The notes beneath the pieces were generated by a model that searched no databases, had not been told where the DNA came from, and worked only from the letters and a program-made list of their open reading frames with translations. A DNA stretch of 64,000 nt from Staphylococcus sp. 17KM0847 (GTDB lineage Bacteria; Bacillota; Bacilli; Staphylococcales; Staphylococcaceae): positions 248,001 to 312,000 of the forward strand of contig NZ_CP040781.1 in the NCBI RefSeq assembly GCF_013463155.1, read 5' to 3'. Below are positions 10,307-20,429 of the stretch, in pieces; within the stretch, counting starts at the first letter, position 1, and every line of letters begins with the position of its first letter. The position numbers and the translations under genes were made by a program.

Positions 10307-10345
10307 AGCTGAATCCAAAAAGACCTTTAATTTTTAGATTCAGCT
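10307..10345. terminator. Terminator between convergent tarA and tarH
   Basis: A 9-bp inverted repeat (AGCTGAATC / GATTCAGCT) flanking an A/T-rich loop. It lies between the 3' ends of tarA and tarH, so it may serve both directions, although the T-run is poor on the plus side. Confidence 0.6.
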
Positions 10346-10387
10346 ATCCAATGATTGGAATATTCAAATTTAAAGTTTTGAAACGGG

Positions 10388-11239
<852 letters not shown>

Positions 11240-11414
11240 TTAGCTATGTATTTAGATTATAATATATTACTAAGTAGTTGTTAAATATATAAAGCAGTTT
11301 GTTTTTCAACATAAAGAATACATGACGATATTGTATTTGTACAGTTGTTTGAGTTCTGAGCGTCAAACTTTGAGTATCATGAGCAATATCGTGCTTATGA
11401 AAGCGTGGTAAACA

Positions 11415-12218
11415 ATGAGTTCTGTAATAACCGTGTTAAAAGAGCATATCAATAGTTTTTATTTGATTCAGAGGTTAGCGCAATTCCAGTTAAAAATTGC
11501 GAACCATAATAATTATCTTGGGTTAGCTTGGGAGATTATTAATCCAATTATTCAAATTATGGTTTATTGGTTTGTTTTTGGGTTTGGAATTCGGAGTAAT
11601 AGTCCAATAGAAGATATTCCTTTCATTTATTGGTTATTAGTGGGAATCAGCATGTGGTTTTTTATCAATCAAGGTGTTCTTGAAGGCACAAAGTCGATTA
11701 CGACAAAATATAACCAAGTTGCTAAAATGAACTTCCCATTATCCATTATTCCAACATATATCGTAACGAGTAAGTTATATGGTCATTTAGTTCTAGTAGT
11801 TGCTATTGTTTTGTTATGTGCATTCGCAGGAATAACACCTACAATCTATATTGTTCAATTGTTACTTTATGTTCCGTTTGCTTATCTGTTTACAATGTCA
11901 GTCACATTATTAACTTCAACATTAGGGGTATTAGTGAGAGATACACAAATGCTGATGCAAGCTTTATTAAGAGTGCTTTTCTATGCGTCACCGATTTTGT
12001 GGGTACCTGAGCCAGGGTCAATGCCAGAGAAGATTATGATGTTTAATCCAGTTTACTTTATTGCAGAGAGTTATAGAGCAGCAATATTATTCCAAGAATG
12101 GTATTTTATTATTCATTGGAAGTTAGCACTGTATAATGTATCTGTAATGCTGATATTCTTTGTTCTTGGTTCAATGTTGCATATGCGATATAGAGACCAC
12201 TATGCCGATTTTATGTGA
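11415..12218 (+). CDS. tarG: Teichoic acid translocation permease TarG
   Basis: A 267-aa ABC-2 type permease with six predicted helices and family stretches LAWEIINPIIQIMVYW and VRDTQMLMQALLRVLFY. It exports wall teichoic acid with TarH and is the target of targocil-type inhibitors in S. aureus. The ATG at 11415 gives a protein aligning from residue 1 with S. aureus TarG, although the upstream SD (GTGGTAAA) is weak. tarB follows after 105 bp. Confidence 0.94.
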   Translation: MSSVITVLKEHINSFYLIQRLAQFQLKIANHNNYLGLAWEIINPIIQIMVYWFVFGFGIRSNSPIEDIPFIYWLLVGISMWFFINQGVLEGTKSITTKYNQVAKMNFPLSIIPTYIVTSKLYGHLVLVVAIVLLCAFAGITPTIYIVQLLLYVPFAYLFTMSVTLLTSTLGVLVRDTQMLMQALLRVLFYASPILWVPEPGSMPEKIMMFNPVYFIAESYRAAILFQEWYFIIHWKLALYNVSVMLIFFVLGSMLHMRYRDHYADFM

Positions 12219-12230
12219 TACTTTTCGGGA

Positions 12231-12264
12231 AGCCTTCAATACAGAAAACTGTGTTGGAGGTTCA
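12231..12264 (+). terminator. Hairpin between tarG and tarB
   Basis: An imperfect inverted repeat (AAGCCTTCAATACAG / CTGTGTTGGAGGTT, with G-U pairs) around an AAAA loop, 12 bp after the tarG stop. No clean T-run follows, so partial termination or transcript processing is as likely as full termination. Confidence 0.5.
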
Positions 12265-12323
12265 TTTATATTAAAATGACGGAAAATAAAAGTGAGTCAT
12301 AACGTTAAGAAGGGATGATGTGA

Positions 12324-13418
12324 ATGATACGTTTTTTAATTAAAAAAATTTATTTGACTATGGTGACGGTCATACAATTGTTTTTTAAGAAACAATCTAT
12401 TGTAAAGAATCATATTGTGGTTTTAATGACTTTTAAAGAAGACTTGTTGCCTGTGATATACAAGTTGGCAGAACGTGGATTTAGAGTGACTGTTTTTACA
12501 GACAAGCAGCATTTTTCGCTATTAAAAAGTCACGCCAATATTTCATATGAACCCCTTCATCAATATCGTCTCTATCGACAACTTTATGCACTAACAACAG
12601 CCAAAGTGATTTTTATTGATAACTATTATTTGCTATTAGGTTCTTTTCAAAAACGAGAAGGTCAAACGATTATTCAGACATGGCATGCGGCAGGTGCATT
12701 AAAAAAGTTTGGTCTACAAGATCATGCAGTGGACTTAACACAAAAGAAGACAGTGGCACAATACCGAGCAGTTTACAAGGCAACGGATAAATATTTGGTC
12801 GGTAGTGAGAAGATGGCACAGTGTTTTCAGCAAGCTTTTGATGCACAAGATGATCAATTGATTGGCTTTGGTATACCAAGGCTGACGAGCTACTGGACAT
12901 TAAATAGAGATGAGCATAGACAGAAAATTAAGATGCGATTAGGCATTGAAGGTAAGGTTGCCGTATATCTTCCGACTTATCGTGAAGAGGGTGAAGACAA
13001 TCGTACTATTGATAAAGTTGCATTTGAACAAGCATTGCCAGGTTATACCTTAATTAGTAAGTATCACCCTACCGTTAATCATGTTGAAAGAGGGATGGGG
13101 CTGAGTACACGTGATTTGTTAATTATTGCTGATGTTGTTATTACAGATTATAGTTCGTTAGCGATTGAAGCAAGTTTGCTCGAGACACCTGCCTTGTTCT
13201 ATGTATATGATGAACAAAATTATGAACGTGTACGTGGCTTAAATCATTATTACTACCATGATATTCCAGCAGATTACAAGGTGTACAATGAAAGAGAGCT
13301 GCACCAACGTATTGCTCAGAAAAAGCTGGTGCCATTGTTCAAAGATTGGCATACTTTTAATACAAAAGAGAGTTTAAATCAAATTGTCAATTATGTTGAA
13401 AAGCTCGTACGCGTCTAA
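12324..13418 (+). CDS. tarB: Teichoic acid glycerol-phosphate primase TarB
   Basis: A 364-aa CDP-glycerol glycerophosphotransferase that adds the first glycerol phosphate to the ManNAc-GlcNAc-lipid linker. The family motifs are present: TWHAAGALKKFG, LPTYREEG, SKYHPTV and ITDYSSLAIEASLL. A short hydrophobic N-terminus (MIRFLIKKIYLTMVTVIQLFF) may associate with the membrane. The ATG at 12324 follows AGAAGGGATGATG. The next gene is tarD, 90 bp away; the S. aureus tarX that lies between is missing. Confidence 0.92.
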   Translation: MIRFLIKKIYLTMVTVIQLFFKKQSIVKNHIVVLMTFKEDLLPVIYKLAERGFRVTVFTDKQHFSLLKSHANISYEPLHQYRLYRQLYALTTAKVIFIDNYYLLLGSFQKREGQTIIQTWHAAGALKKFGLQDHAVDLTQKKTVAQYRAVYKATDKYLVGSEKMAQCFQQAFDAQDDQLIGFGIPRLTSYWTLNRDEHRQKIKMRLGIEGKVAVYLPTYREEGEDNRTIDKVAFEQALPGYTLISKYHPTVNHVERGMGLSTRDLLIIADVVITDYSSLAIEASLLETPALFYVYDEQNYERVRGLNHYYYHDIPADYKVYNERELHQRIAQKKLVPLFKDWHTFNTKESLNQIVNYVEKLVRV

Positions 13419-13508
13419 AAGCTGATAACGAAGGTTGTAGCATAAGAGAGGCATATGCTATACTTTTGGTGAGTGATGTAGAAAAGGCATAATGAAGGAG
13501 ACATAAAT

Positions 13509-13907
13509 ATGAAACGAGTTATTACTTATGGAACGTACGATCTTTTACACTACGGTCATATCGAATTATTACGCCGAGCACGAGAGATGGGCGACTATTT
13601 AGTTGTTGCATTGTCAAGTGATGAGTTCAATCACATTAAAAATAAAAAGTCTTATTATGATTATGAAAAGCGTAAAATGATGTTAGAATCTATTCGCTAC
13701 GTAGATCTTGTTATTCCTGAACATGATTGGAACCAAAAAGAACGAGATGTAGAAAAGTATGAGATTGATACATTCGTTATGGGGCATGATTGGGAAGGCG
13801 AGTTTGATTTCTTAAAAGATAAATGTGAAGTTGTTTATTTAAAAAGAACAGAAGGTATTTCTACAACACAAATTAAAAAAGAACTCTATGGCAATGACGC
13901 TAAATAA
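13509..13907 (+). CDS. tarD: Glycerol-3-phosphate cytidylyltransferase TarD
   Basis: A 132-aa cytidylyltransferase that makes CDP-glycerol from CTP and glycerol-3-phosphate, the donor for TarB and TagF-type enzymes. The HxGH nucleotide-binding motif is at residues 14-17 (HYGH) and the RTEGISTT signature ends at residue 120. The length equals the family's. The ATG is preceded by GAAGGAGA. It is the last gene of the core tar block here and is followed directly by IS debris. Confidence 0.96.
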   Translation: MKRVITYGTYDLLHYGHIELLRRAREMGDYLVVALSSDEFNHIKNKKSYYDYEKRKMMLESIRYVDLVIPEHDWNQKERDVEKYEIDTFVMGHDWEGEFDFLKDKCEVVYLKRTEGISTTQIKKELYGNDAK

Positions 13908-13989
13908 GAAAAGAGCCCTAATACAATTATAGTTTGTGGTCAAAATAATGAATTGGTTGGATAGAATTATTTAGTTCTTCACTTTTTGT

Positions 13990-14222
13990 GGTGGGATGGC
14001 ATATGCTGTCTCACCTTTTTTGGTATACAAAATCACATATGTCTCTATAATTTAAGTGTCTAAACTCAAATTAAAGTATTTATGTCTGCAGGAAAATGAG
14101 CGATTAAGAAAAAAGTAGTACTGAAAAAGCGCACAACCCATCAAGATTGTACGCTTAGAGTTTCTTCGCATATAAAATTATAATAAAAATAAAACGAGGA
14201 CTTTTAATGATTTATCTACGAC
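13990..14222 (+). mobile_element. Collapsed ISL3-type IS remnant (end segments only)
   Basis: Two blocks resemble sequences around the hsd locus. 14012-14078 matches 44278-44346 at roughly 85-90% by eye (shared ...TGTCTCTATAAT... and AAACTCAAATTAAAGTA). 14165-14222 matches 46087-46143 less well. At the second site the left block leads directly into an ISL3-like transposase start. Here the interior is gone, leaving about 85 bp between the blocks. A terminator-like hairpin (GGTGGGATGGCA / TGCTGTCTCACC, then TTTTTT) at 13990-14015 abuts the left block and probably ends tarD transcription. No ORF remains. The rest of the 13908-14288 gap holds nothing I recognise. Confidence 0.6.
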
Positions 14223-14288
14223 GAGAGATAGACAGGTGAAAATGTCCGTATCTTAAGTTGCTTTGAGTCACAAATGTAATGATATTGG

Positions 14289-16607
14289 TTATTCCATTTG
14301 AAAAATAGTATCTAAAATCATCTCTGATGAACGAGAAGTATCTTTGTTAAGAAGTGTACGAATAAGTGGTTCATAATTTATATATTTAACCGTATTTAAC
14401 TGTTTTGCAAGTTGAGCTTCATCATCTGATGCTACTGGAAAACTCCCTATTTCTTCTAAATCAAAGTAAAATCCAATTTCTTGCTGATACTTTGTTGTGT
14501 CTTCCTGTAATAAAAAGATAGGCTTATTTAGATGAGCATAATCAAAGATAGTAGAAGAATAATCTGTAATCATTGCTTCACTTAATATATATAGCTCTTG
14601 AATATCTACAAGTTCATTATAAAAACAATGAATTCTTGGATCTAACTTACTATATTTTATACGTAATCGCGATTCATTTGGATGAAGTTTAACAATTATC
14701 TCATAATTTTCTGGTAAGTGGTCTAACAATTTAATTAAATTGAGATTTGTAAGGCTAGTCCTTTTTCCTTTTCTCCAAGTAGGACAATAAAGGATGTATT
14801 TAGCTTGTGGATTATATTTGAATAAATATTTACTTTGAATTCTACGCCTTTCTTCTTGAGTATTATTATTAATTAAATATTCATTTTTAGGGGCTCCAGA
14901 TTCAAGTATTTTGAGTTTATGATTTTCTTCAAGTTGAAATGCAGATTTAAGTAGCATTGTCTGAATATTTGAAGATGTTAAAAGATAATCCCATTTCATC
15001 ATACGTGGTAAAAATTGAGATAATTGTTGATTTCTCTCTTTTTCATCGTTAAGGTCACTTACCATTTTTTTGAGTGGAAAACCATGCCATGTTTGAATAA
15101 ATATTTGCTGCTTTCCTTTGAAAACTTTATCCCATGAATTCCCATTTATTACGACATATTTACATGATCTGAATACTTTTTTATATGCCTCTGAACCAAA
15201 TCGAACAGGAGTAAAACCATAGTTACGAATTTCTATATCAACTAAAGAATTAGAAGAGCTGACGAATACTTTCATATCTTTAAAGCGTTCTTTTATTTTT
15301 AAAGCGAGATACTTGGGATCCCCACTAAAATTATTTCCATGAAAAGATTCAACAAAGACTCTATTGTTTTTTACTACAATATCATCAAGTGATTTTAACT
15401 CGATTTTGTGCTTTTTATAATTATAGAATTGATGGAATTTTGTTAATATCGTATTGTTATTAAGTATTTTTTTAAAGAACTTTTTGTTTTTTAATTTATT
15501 ATATAATTTTTTACGTTGATTCAATTTGTGAAGCTCGGTTACGTGTTCTTTTTTGAGCTTATACTTATTTCCTTTTGATTTTTTTATGTCTTTTAAAGAA
15601 GTAGATAATTTATCTAAATAAGTAGAAGCGTAGTTATTATTAACAAAGTCTAATTTTAAGTTTTTAATATCTAACTCTCGTTCTTCTCTAGTATATTTTG
15701 AGTCTAAAGTACTAAGAACTTTTTGAGTGTCTTCTTCAAAATCTTTGCTTAAAAATTTTATGCCATTATACTGTTGGTAAATTTCTTCTAAGACATTATC
15801 ATCGCCTCGATAGACAAGAGCCTGATTCCCTTTAGCTAAAGATTCTAAAATTGAATAACCAAGTGTTTCATATGGTGATGTGGAAATATATATATAATTG
15901 ATAGGTTCTTTTGTATTTATATGGACGTTATCTGAAAGGTTATAGTATTTCACTAGGTTTTTATATAGCGTTTCGGATGGACCATAACCTTTAATATAAA
16001 GCTGTATATCATTTCTGTTTGTGTTATTCTTGATATAATTTATTAATTTAATAGCATATGAAATATCTTTGATTCCATCTTCGAATCTAGCTTTAATTAG
16101 GAGATTTCTTTTTGTATTAGAAGGTTTATGATGAATATGAATATGCTGTGCGTTTACATAATGGTTAAAAACAGAATCGAAATGATACTTTGTTTTAAAC
16201 TCGTTTTTAATTGACTCTGTACTAACTCTAATACTATCAATACTATCTAAAGATAAATCTATGTCGTCATTGATATACTCTAGGGGACCATGAATTTCAC
16301 CAACTACACGGATATTTCTGTTCATCTTCTTAACAACTTGAGAATATATAAATAGATCTTCTCTTGTGATAATTAAAATATCACCATTTGATAGCTTAGA
16401 AAAATTCTCGCTGGAATAAATATTGAAAACTTTTGAATATAGCCCCTCATGGATAGTTAATTTTATAATGTCTTTAGAATCGAAATCTCTTTTATTAAAG
16501 TAATTTACTTCATGACCATCATCAAGGAAGGATTTAATTAAATTAATATTACTTCTTGATGTACCGCCTTTAGCAAAAATGTTGAACCCTAAAATATTTA
16601 TTTTCAT
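14289..16607 (-). CDS. Fused glycosyltransferase / TagF-like glycerophosphotransferase (paralogue 1)
   Basis: A 772-aa two-domain protein. Residues about 1-340 resemble a GT4-type glycosyltransferase, with KGGTSRSNINLI near the start, GEIHGPL, LIKARFEDG and the acceptor-loop SPYETLGYSILES. Residues about 400-765 are a TagF/TagB glycerophosphotransferase domain with TWHGFPLKK (His508), CPTWRKGK, VKLHPNES (His642) and ITDYSSTIFDYAHLN. It is closely related to the 777-aa protein at 61614. It probably builds or primes a glycosylated glycerol-phosphate polymer, by analogy with fused teichoic acid synthases such as GgaB. Codon use is much more A/T-rich than in the neighbours, and it lies beside an IS remnant. 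The ATG at 16607 follows AGGGAGCTA. The exact donor and acceptor cannot be told. Confidence 0.82.
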   Translation of the reverse strand: MKINILGFNIFAKGGTSRSNINLIKSFLDDGHEVNYFNKRDFDSKDIIKLTIHEGLYSKVFNIYSSENFSKLSNGDILIITREDLFIYSQVVKKMNRNIRVVGEIHGPLEYINDDIDLSLDSIDSIRVSTESIKNEFKTKYHFDSVFNHYVNAQHIHIHHKPSNTKRNLLIKARFEDGIKDISYAIKLINYIKNNTNRNDIQLYIKGYGPSETLYKNLVKYYNLSDNVHINTKEPINYIYISTSPYETLGYSILESLAKGNQALVYRGDDNVLEEIYQQYNGIKFLSKDFEEDTQKVLSTLDSKYTREERELDIKNLKLDFVNNNYASTYLDKLSTSLKDIKKSKGNKYKLKKEHVTELHKLNQRKKLYNKLKNKKFFKKILNNNTILTKFHQFYNYKKHKIELKSLDDIVVKNNRVFVESFHGNNFSGDPKYLALKIKERFKDMKVFVSSSNSLVDIEIRNYGFTPVRFGSEAYKKVFRSCKYVVINGNSWDKVFKGKQQIFIQTWHGFPLKKMVSDLNDEKERNQQLSQFLPRMMKWDYLLTSSNIQTMLLKSAFQLEENHKLKILESGAPKNEYLINNNTQEERRRIQSKYLFKYNPQAKYILYCPTWRKGKRTSLTNLNLIKLLDHLPENYEIIVKLHPNESRLRIKYSKLDPRIHCFYNELVDIQELYILSEAMITDYSSTIFDYAHLNKPIFLLQEDTTKYQQEIGFYFDLEEIGSFPVASDDEAQLAKQLNTVKYINYEPLIRTLLNKDTSRSSEMILDTIFQME

Positions 16608-16924
16608 TTTTACTCTAGCTCCCTGTTGATATTAATATATTTACAAATAACAAATATAATGTATTTAAAAAATGCAAAACGATTATTATAATATCATATA
16701 TATCTACAAATTCATGATACTATAATTACTTTTTTGAAATCTACCTATTTTTCATTTTTATTATAAAAAATAAAATAATTAATGATATTTTAAAGAATAT
16801 TACTAATATTGTATGTTATTATATTGAACGCCGTAGCGATGATTTTTAATATAAATGGTATATTAGAAATTTTTCAATGAGTTGTGTTGCTGTGTTAGTT
16901 AGATAGTAATAAATTTAAACAATA

Positions 16925-16976
16925 CAAAAACCAAGTCGATTCAACAGTTATACCTGAATAGAATCGACTTGGTTTT
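16925..16976. terminator. Terminator downstream of pbp4
   Basis: A long inverted repeat (AAAACCAAGTCGATTC / GAATCGACTTGGTTTT) with a 20-nt loop and T/A runs on both sides, immediately after the pbp4 stop. The remaining 16608-16920 gap is extremely A/T-rich and should hold the promoter of the upstream-facing GT-TagF gene; no other gene is visible there. Confidence 0.88.
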
Positions 16977-16979
16977 TGT

Positions 16980-18257
16980 TTAATGTTTACGAAAACGTAA
17001 TAAGATATAGTAAATAATAATACTAAAGAAAGCAACTAAGAAAAATAAACCGATTGTTGTAAGTATTGGATGGTCGTCCCAACTTGATTTAACAATGGAT
17101 TTAGAGCCATGAAGGAAAGGACGCTCTACATTAACTGTTGGAGGGCCATAGGCTTTTGAAATAAAGGTGCGGTCATATTCAATATGGAGCTTTCCATTTT
17201 CGACAACATATTGATATGATGACTTTTTATTTTTAGGAATAACATCGTAAAGGTCCTTTTTAACATAATACTGTGTGCCATTAATTGTTTGGTAGCCTTT
17301 AGACATGACTTTGCGATAAGTATAATGATCAAATACATAATTGATAACACTAGCATTCATCATATCACGTTGTTTTTCGCCCCCTAAGCTGACATAATCT
17401 CCAGCACCCATAATCACACTATAAATTCGAAAGTCACCTCGTTTAGTGGTAACGGTACTATTGTAATCAGCTTTATCACTTGAACCTGTTTTTAATCCGT
17501 CTGTACCTTCCTGGCTCATATCAGCACCTTCTAACAAATGATTATAGGTGTAATATGTAACGCCATGTTGAGTAGGAGCAACTTGTTTAGTGAACTTCAA
17601 AATCTCTGGCGTATCAGCAATGACGTGTTGCGATAAAATAGCGTAATCGCGTGCAGAGCTAACAGAAGAGGACGTTTCTTTATAACGAGAAGGTGCATAC
17701 TCTAGTAATAGTTCATTTTCTGCACCAGTAGGGTTTACAAAGTGTGTATCATTCATCCCCAGATCTTTAGCCGTAGCATTCATTTTGTCCACAAAATCAG
17801 AGGTATTCTCTGAAACTTTATTTGCTAAAATCAGTGAAGCTGCATTGCTTGAAGCAGAGACAGTAATTTGTAATAACTCTGCAATAGTATAAGTTTCACC
17901 AGGATAAAGTTTAGTATTACTTAGATCCGGTAAAGTAGACATACGGTAATGATCAGATGTAATCTTTACTGTATCTTTTAAGGACAGCTTATCCTCTTTC
18001 ACAGCTTTTAATGTTAAATACATTGTCATTAATTTTGTCATGGAAGCAGGATTCCATGTTGTTTCACCTTGGAATTCATACAATATTTGACCGGTATGAC
18101 TGATATTAATAAGGCCTTCAGGTTGATAGCGATCATCCACTGAATAGCCATATTGTTGTGCTAAGTCAACAGGTGTCTGGGTGTACGCTCTGGCATATGG
18201 TGTTATAATAGACATAGCGAAAAATACAGTAATTATTGTACATATTAACTTTTTCAT
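16980..18257 (-). CDS. pbp4: Penicillin-binding protein 4 (D,D-carboxypeptidase/transpeptidase)
   Basis: A 425-aa low-molecular-mass class C PBP that in staphylococci acts as a secondary transpeptidase raising peptidoglycan cross-linking. The signal peptide ends near YARA (residues 21-24). The active-site motifs are SMTK (72-75), SSN (136-138) and KTGS (256-259). A beta-rich C-terminal domain follows, then a membrane anchor near residues 398-420 and a basic tail. It is divergent from abcA, as in S. aureus, where the shared intergenic region controls both genes. Confidence 0.96.
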   Translation of the reverse strand: MKKLICTIITVFFAMSIITPYARAYTQTPVDLAQQYGYSVDDRYQPEGLINISHTGQILYEFQGETTWNPASMTKLMTMYLTLKAVKEDKLSLKDTVKITSDHYRMSTLPDLSNTKLYPGETYTIAELLQITVSASSNAASLILANKVSENTSDFVDKMNATAKDLGMNDTHFVNPTGAENELLLEYAPSRYKETSSSVSSARDYAILSQHVIADTPEILKFTKQVAPTQHGVTYYTYNHLLEGADMSQEGTDGLKTGSSDKADYNSTVTTKRGDFRIYSVIMGAGDYVSLGGEKQRDMMNASVINYVFDHYTYRKVMSKGYQTINGTQYYVKKDLYDVIPKNKKSSYQYVVENGKLHIEYDRTFISKAYGPPTVNVERPFLHGSKSIVKSSWDDHPILTTIGLFFLVAFFSIIIYYILLRFRKH

Positions 18258-18405
18258 ACCTTACTCCCTTACTTTACATCATTATCAAATGAAAAATAAC
18301 GTTATAATTTTATCACAATATGTTTAGAAGATAAATCATTCGAAATATTTGGTGAGTATTTTGGACTTTCATTGAGAGGAATAAAAGTACAGGAGAGTTA
18401 GACTG

Positions 18406-18437
18406 ACCGCATAGTGATGTTAGAGTGCGGTGCGTCT
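18406..18437 (+). terminator. Terminator-like hairpin in the abcA leader
   Basis: ACCGCA / TGCGGT with a 14-nt loop, extended by an outer GAC/GTC pair, followed by TCTTTTTT. It lies 35 bp upstream of the abcA start on the coding strand, and no plus-strand gene precedes it because pbp4 is divergent. It is therefore a candidate attenuator rather than an end-of-gene terminator. Confidence 0.55.
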
Positions 18438-18471
18438 TTTTTATACAAAATATATGATGAGGATGGATTTT

Positions 18472-20205
18472 ATGAATTCAGGTAACCCCTTGTTTTATTT
18501 ACTCAAGAAAATATCTTGGCCGGTGGGTTTAATTGTTATCGCTATTATTATTTCATCATTAGGAAGTTTAAGTGGTTTGCTTGTACCATTGTTCACTGGC
18601 AAGATGGTTGACAAATTTACGTTATCTTCCATTAACCCTTGGTTTATCGGGGCACTTATTGTAGTTTTTTTACTGAATGCTATTTTGAGTGGGATCGGTT
18701 ATTATTTACTGAATAAAATTGGAGAGAAGATGATTTATGCTATTCGTTCGGTATTATGGCGACACATTATTCATTTGAAAATGCCGTTTTTTGACAAGAA
18801 TGAAAGTGGTCAATTGATGAGTCGTTTAACAGATGATACCAAGGTTATTAATGATTTTATCTCTCAAAAGCTCCCCAATTTGTTTCCATCTCTTATTACA
18901 CTAACAGGTTCATTGATTATGCTGTTTATTTTAGATTGGCAAATGACACTCATGACGTTTATTACGATTCCTTTATTTGTAGCGGTAATGATTCCGTTGG
19001 GAAAGATTATGCAAAAAATCTCTAAAAATACACAGACAGAGATTGCAAACTTTAGTGGCTTATTAGGACGTGTGTTAACAGAAATGCGTTTAGTTAAAGT
19101 TGCAAATACTGAAAAGTTAGAGCTTGAAAATGCACATAAAAACTTGACTGAAATTTATCGTCTAGGACTAAAACAAGCTAAAATTGCTGCGATTATACAA
19201 CCTATTACCGGTATTATTATGTTGGCGACAATTGGTATTATTTTAGGATTCGGTGGACTGCGAATTGCATCTGGAGCGATTTCAGCTGGAACTTTAGTAG
19301 CGATGATCTTTTATGTATTAAATCTATCTATGCCACTGATTAACTTATCAACATTGATTACTGATTATAAAAAAGCAGTAGGAGCAAGCAGTCGTATTGA
19401 TGAAATATTACATGAGCCATTGGAGATCATTGAAGTCCCACGTCAATCTGCTTATATTACAACAGGTGATTTAACATTTAAGCATGTTGATTTTGCTTAT
19501 GAGGCACAACCAGTTTTGCAAGATGTGTCATTCAATATAAAACCAGGAGAAGTTACAGCTTTTGTTGGTCCATCGGGATCTGGAAAAAGTACAATATTTA
19601 GTTTGATTGAGCGAATGTATGATGTAGCAGCTGGAACGATTACTTATAATGGTCAGTCGATTTATGAACTATCACTGACTGACTGGAGACGTAAAATAGG
19701 CTATGTGATGCAAAGTAACGCAATGATGAATGGAACAATTCGCGATAATATTTTGTATGGTATTCATCGTGACGTGTCAGATGAAGAATTGACACATTAT
19801 GCACGTTTAGCACACTGCCATGACTTTATTATGTCATTTGAACAAGGATACGACACAGTAGTAGGAGAGCGTGGGTTGAAGCTGTCAGGCGGGCAACGTC
19901 AGCGTATAGATATTGCACGTAGCTTCGTGAAAAATCCAGATATTTTGCTACTCGATGAAGCAACAGCTAACTTGGATAGTGAAAGTGAGCGTAAAATACA
20001 AGAGGCATTAGATACGTTAATGATCAATCGAACAACAATTGTAATTGCACATCGGTTGTCGACTATAAAAAAAGCAGGACAAATTATCTTTTTAGATCAG
20101 GGGCAAGTAACAGGTTGTGGAAAGCACGAGACACTCATGCACACACATGCTAAATATCAGAAGTTTGTTGAAACACAGAGCCTAACGCAACAACAATCTT
20201 TATAA
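18472..20205 (+). CDS. abcA: ABC multidrug/secretion exporter AbcA
   Basis: A 577-aa half-transporter. The N-terminal six-helix exporter domain (about residues 15-310) is followed by the ATPase with Walker A VGPSGSGKST, signature KLSGGQRQR, Walker B ILLLDEA and H-loop IAHRLST. In S. aureus AbcA exports beta-lactams and phenol-soluble modulins and is under MgrA control. The ATG at 18472 (MNSGNPLFYLL) follows GATGAGGA and matches the S. aureus start; an upstream in-frame start at 18430 would lie within the leader hairpin. Confidence 0.93.
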   Translation: MNSGNPLFYLLKKISWPVGLIVIAIIISSLGSLSGLLVPLFTGKMVDKFTLSSINPWFIGALIVVFLLNAILSGIGYYLLNKIGEKMIYAIRSVLWRHIIHLKMPFFDKNESGQLMSRLTDDTKVINDFISQKLPNLFPSLITLTGSLIMLFILDWQMTLMTFITIPLFVAVMIPLGKIMQKISKNTQTEIANFSGLLGRVLTEMRLVKVANTEKLELENAHKNLTEIYRLGLKQAKIAAIIQPITGIIMLATIGIILGFGGLRIASGAISAGTLVAMIFYVLNLSMPLINLSTLITDYKKAVGASSRIDEILHEPLEIIEVPRQSAYITTGDLTFKHVDFAYEAQPVLQDVSFNIKPGEVTAFVGPSGSGKSTIFSLIERMYDVAAGTITYNGQSIYELSLTDWRRKIGYVMQSNAMMNGTIRDNILYGIHRDVSDEELTHYARLAHCHDFIMSFEQGYDTVVGERGLKLSGGQRQRIDIARSFVKNPDILLLDEATANLDSESERKIQEALDTLMINRTTIVIAHRLSTIKKAGQIIFLDQGQVTGCGKHETLMHTHAKYQKFVETQSLTQQQSL

Positions 20206-20207
20206 TC

Positions 20208-20260
20208 AAAAAATAGCCTCACTATTGTTCATAAGTTTGACAATAGTGAGGCTATTTTTA
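20208..20260. terminator. Terminator between abcA and the feo operon
   Basis: A long perfect inverted repeat (AAAAATAGCCTCACTATTG / CAATAGTGAGGCTATTTTT). It lies between the convergent abcA and feo cluster and works in both directions. It overlaps the last codons of the Cys-rich gene by 3 bp. Confidence 0.9.
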
Positions 20261-20416
20261 TTGAAGATGTTTAGGAAGTTGTTCTGAATTACATTTTTTG
20301 CTGATTTCGCATGCACTGCACTTTCCTTGCTTTGAACGCTTGATATAACGTGTCAGAACAAAGAGGGAGTAACTTGCGATACATATGATAAGTAACAAAT
20401 TGATGAGTAGAGTCAT
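20258..20416 (-). CDS. FeoB-associated Cys-rich membrane protein
   Basis: A 52-aa protein with one N-terminal hydrophobic helix (about residues 3-25) and a cytoplasmic-type tail holding CSAC...KKC. This layout is typical of the small Cys-rich proteins encoded after feoB in Firmicutes, proposed to support Feo function. The ATG at 20416 follows a perfect AAGGAGG; the longer in-frame form would overlap feoB. It is the last gene of the feo operon. Confidence 0.82.
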   Translation of the reverse strand: MTLLINLLLIICIASYSLFVLTRYIKRSKQGKCSACEISKKCNSEQLPKHLQ

Positions 20417-20429
20417 GCTTATAACCTCC

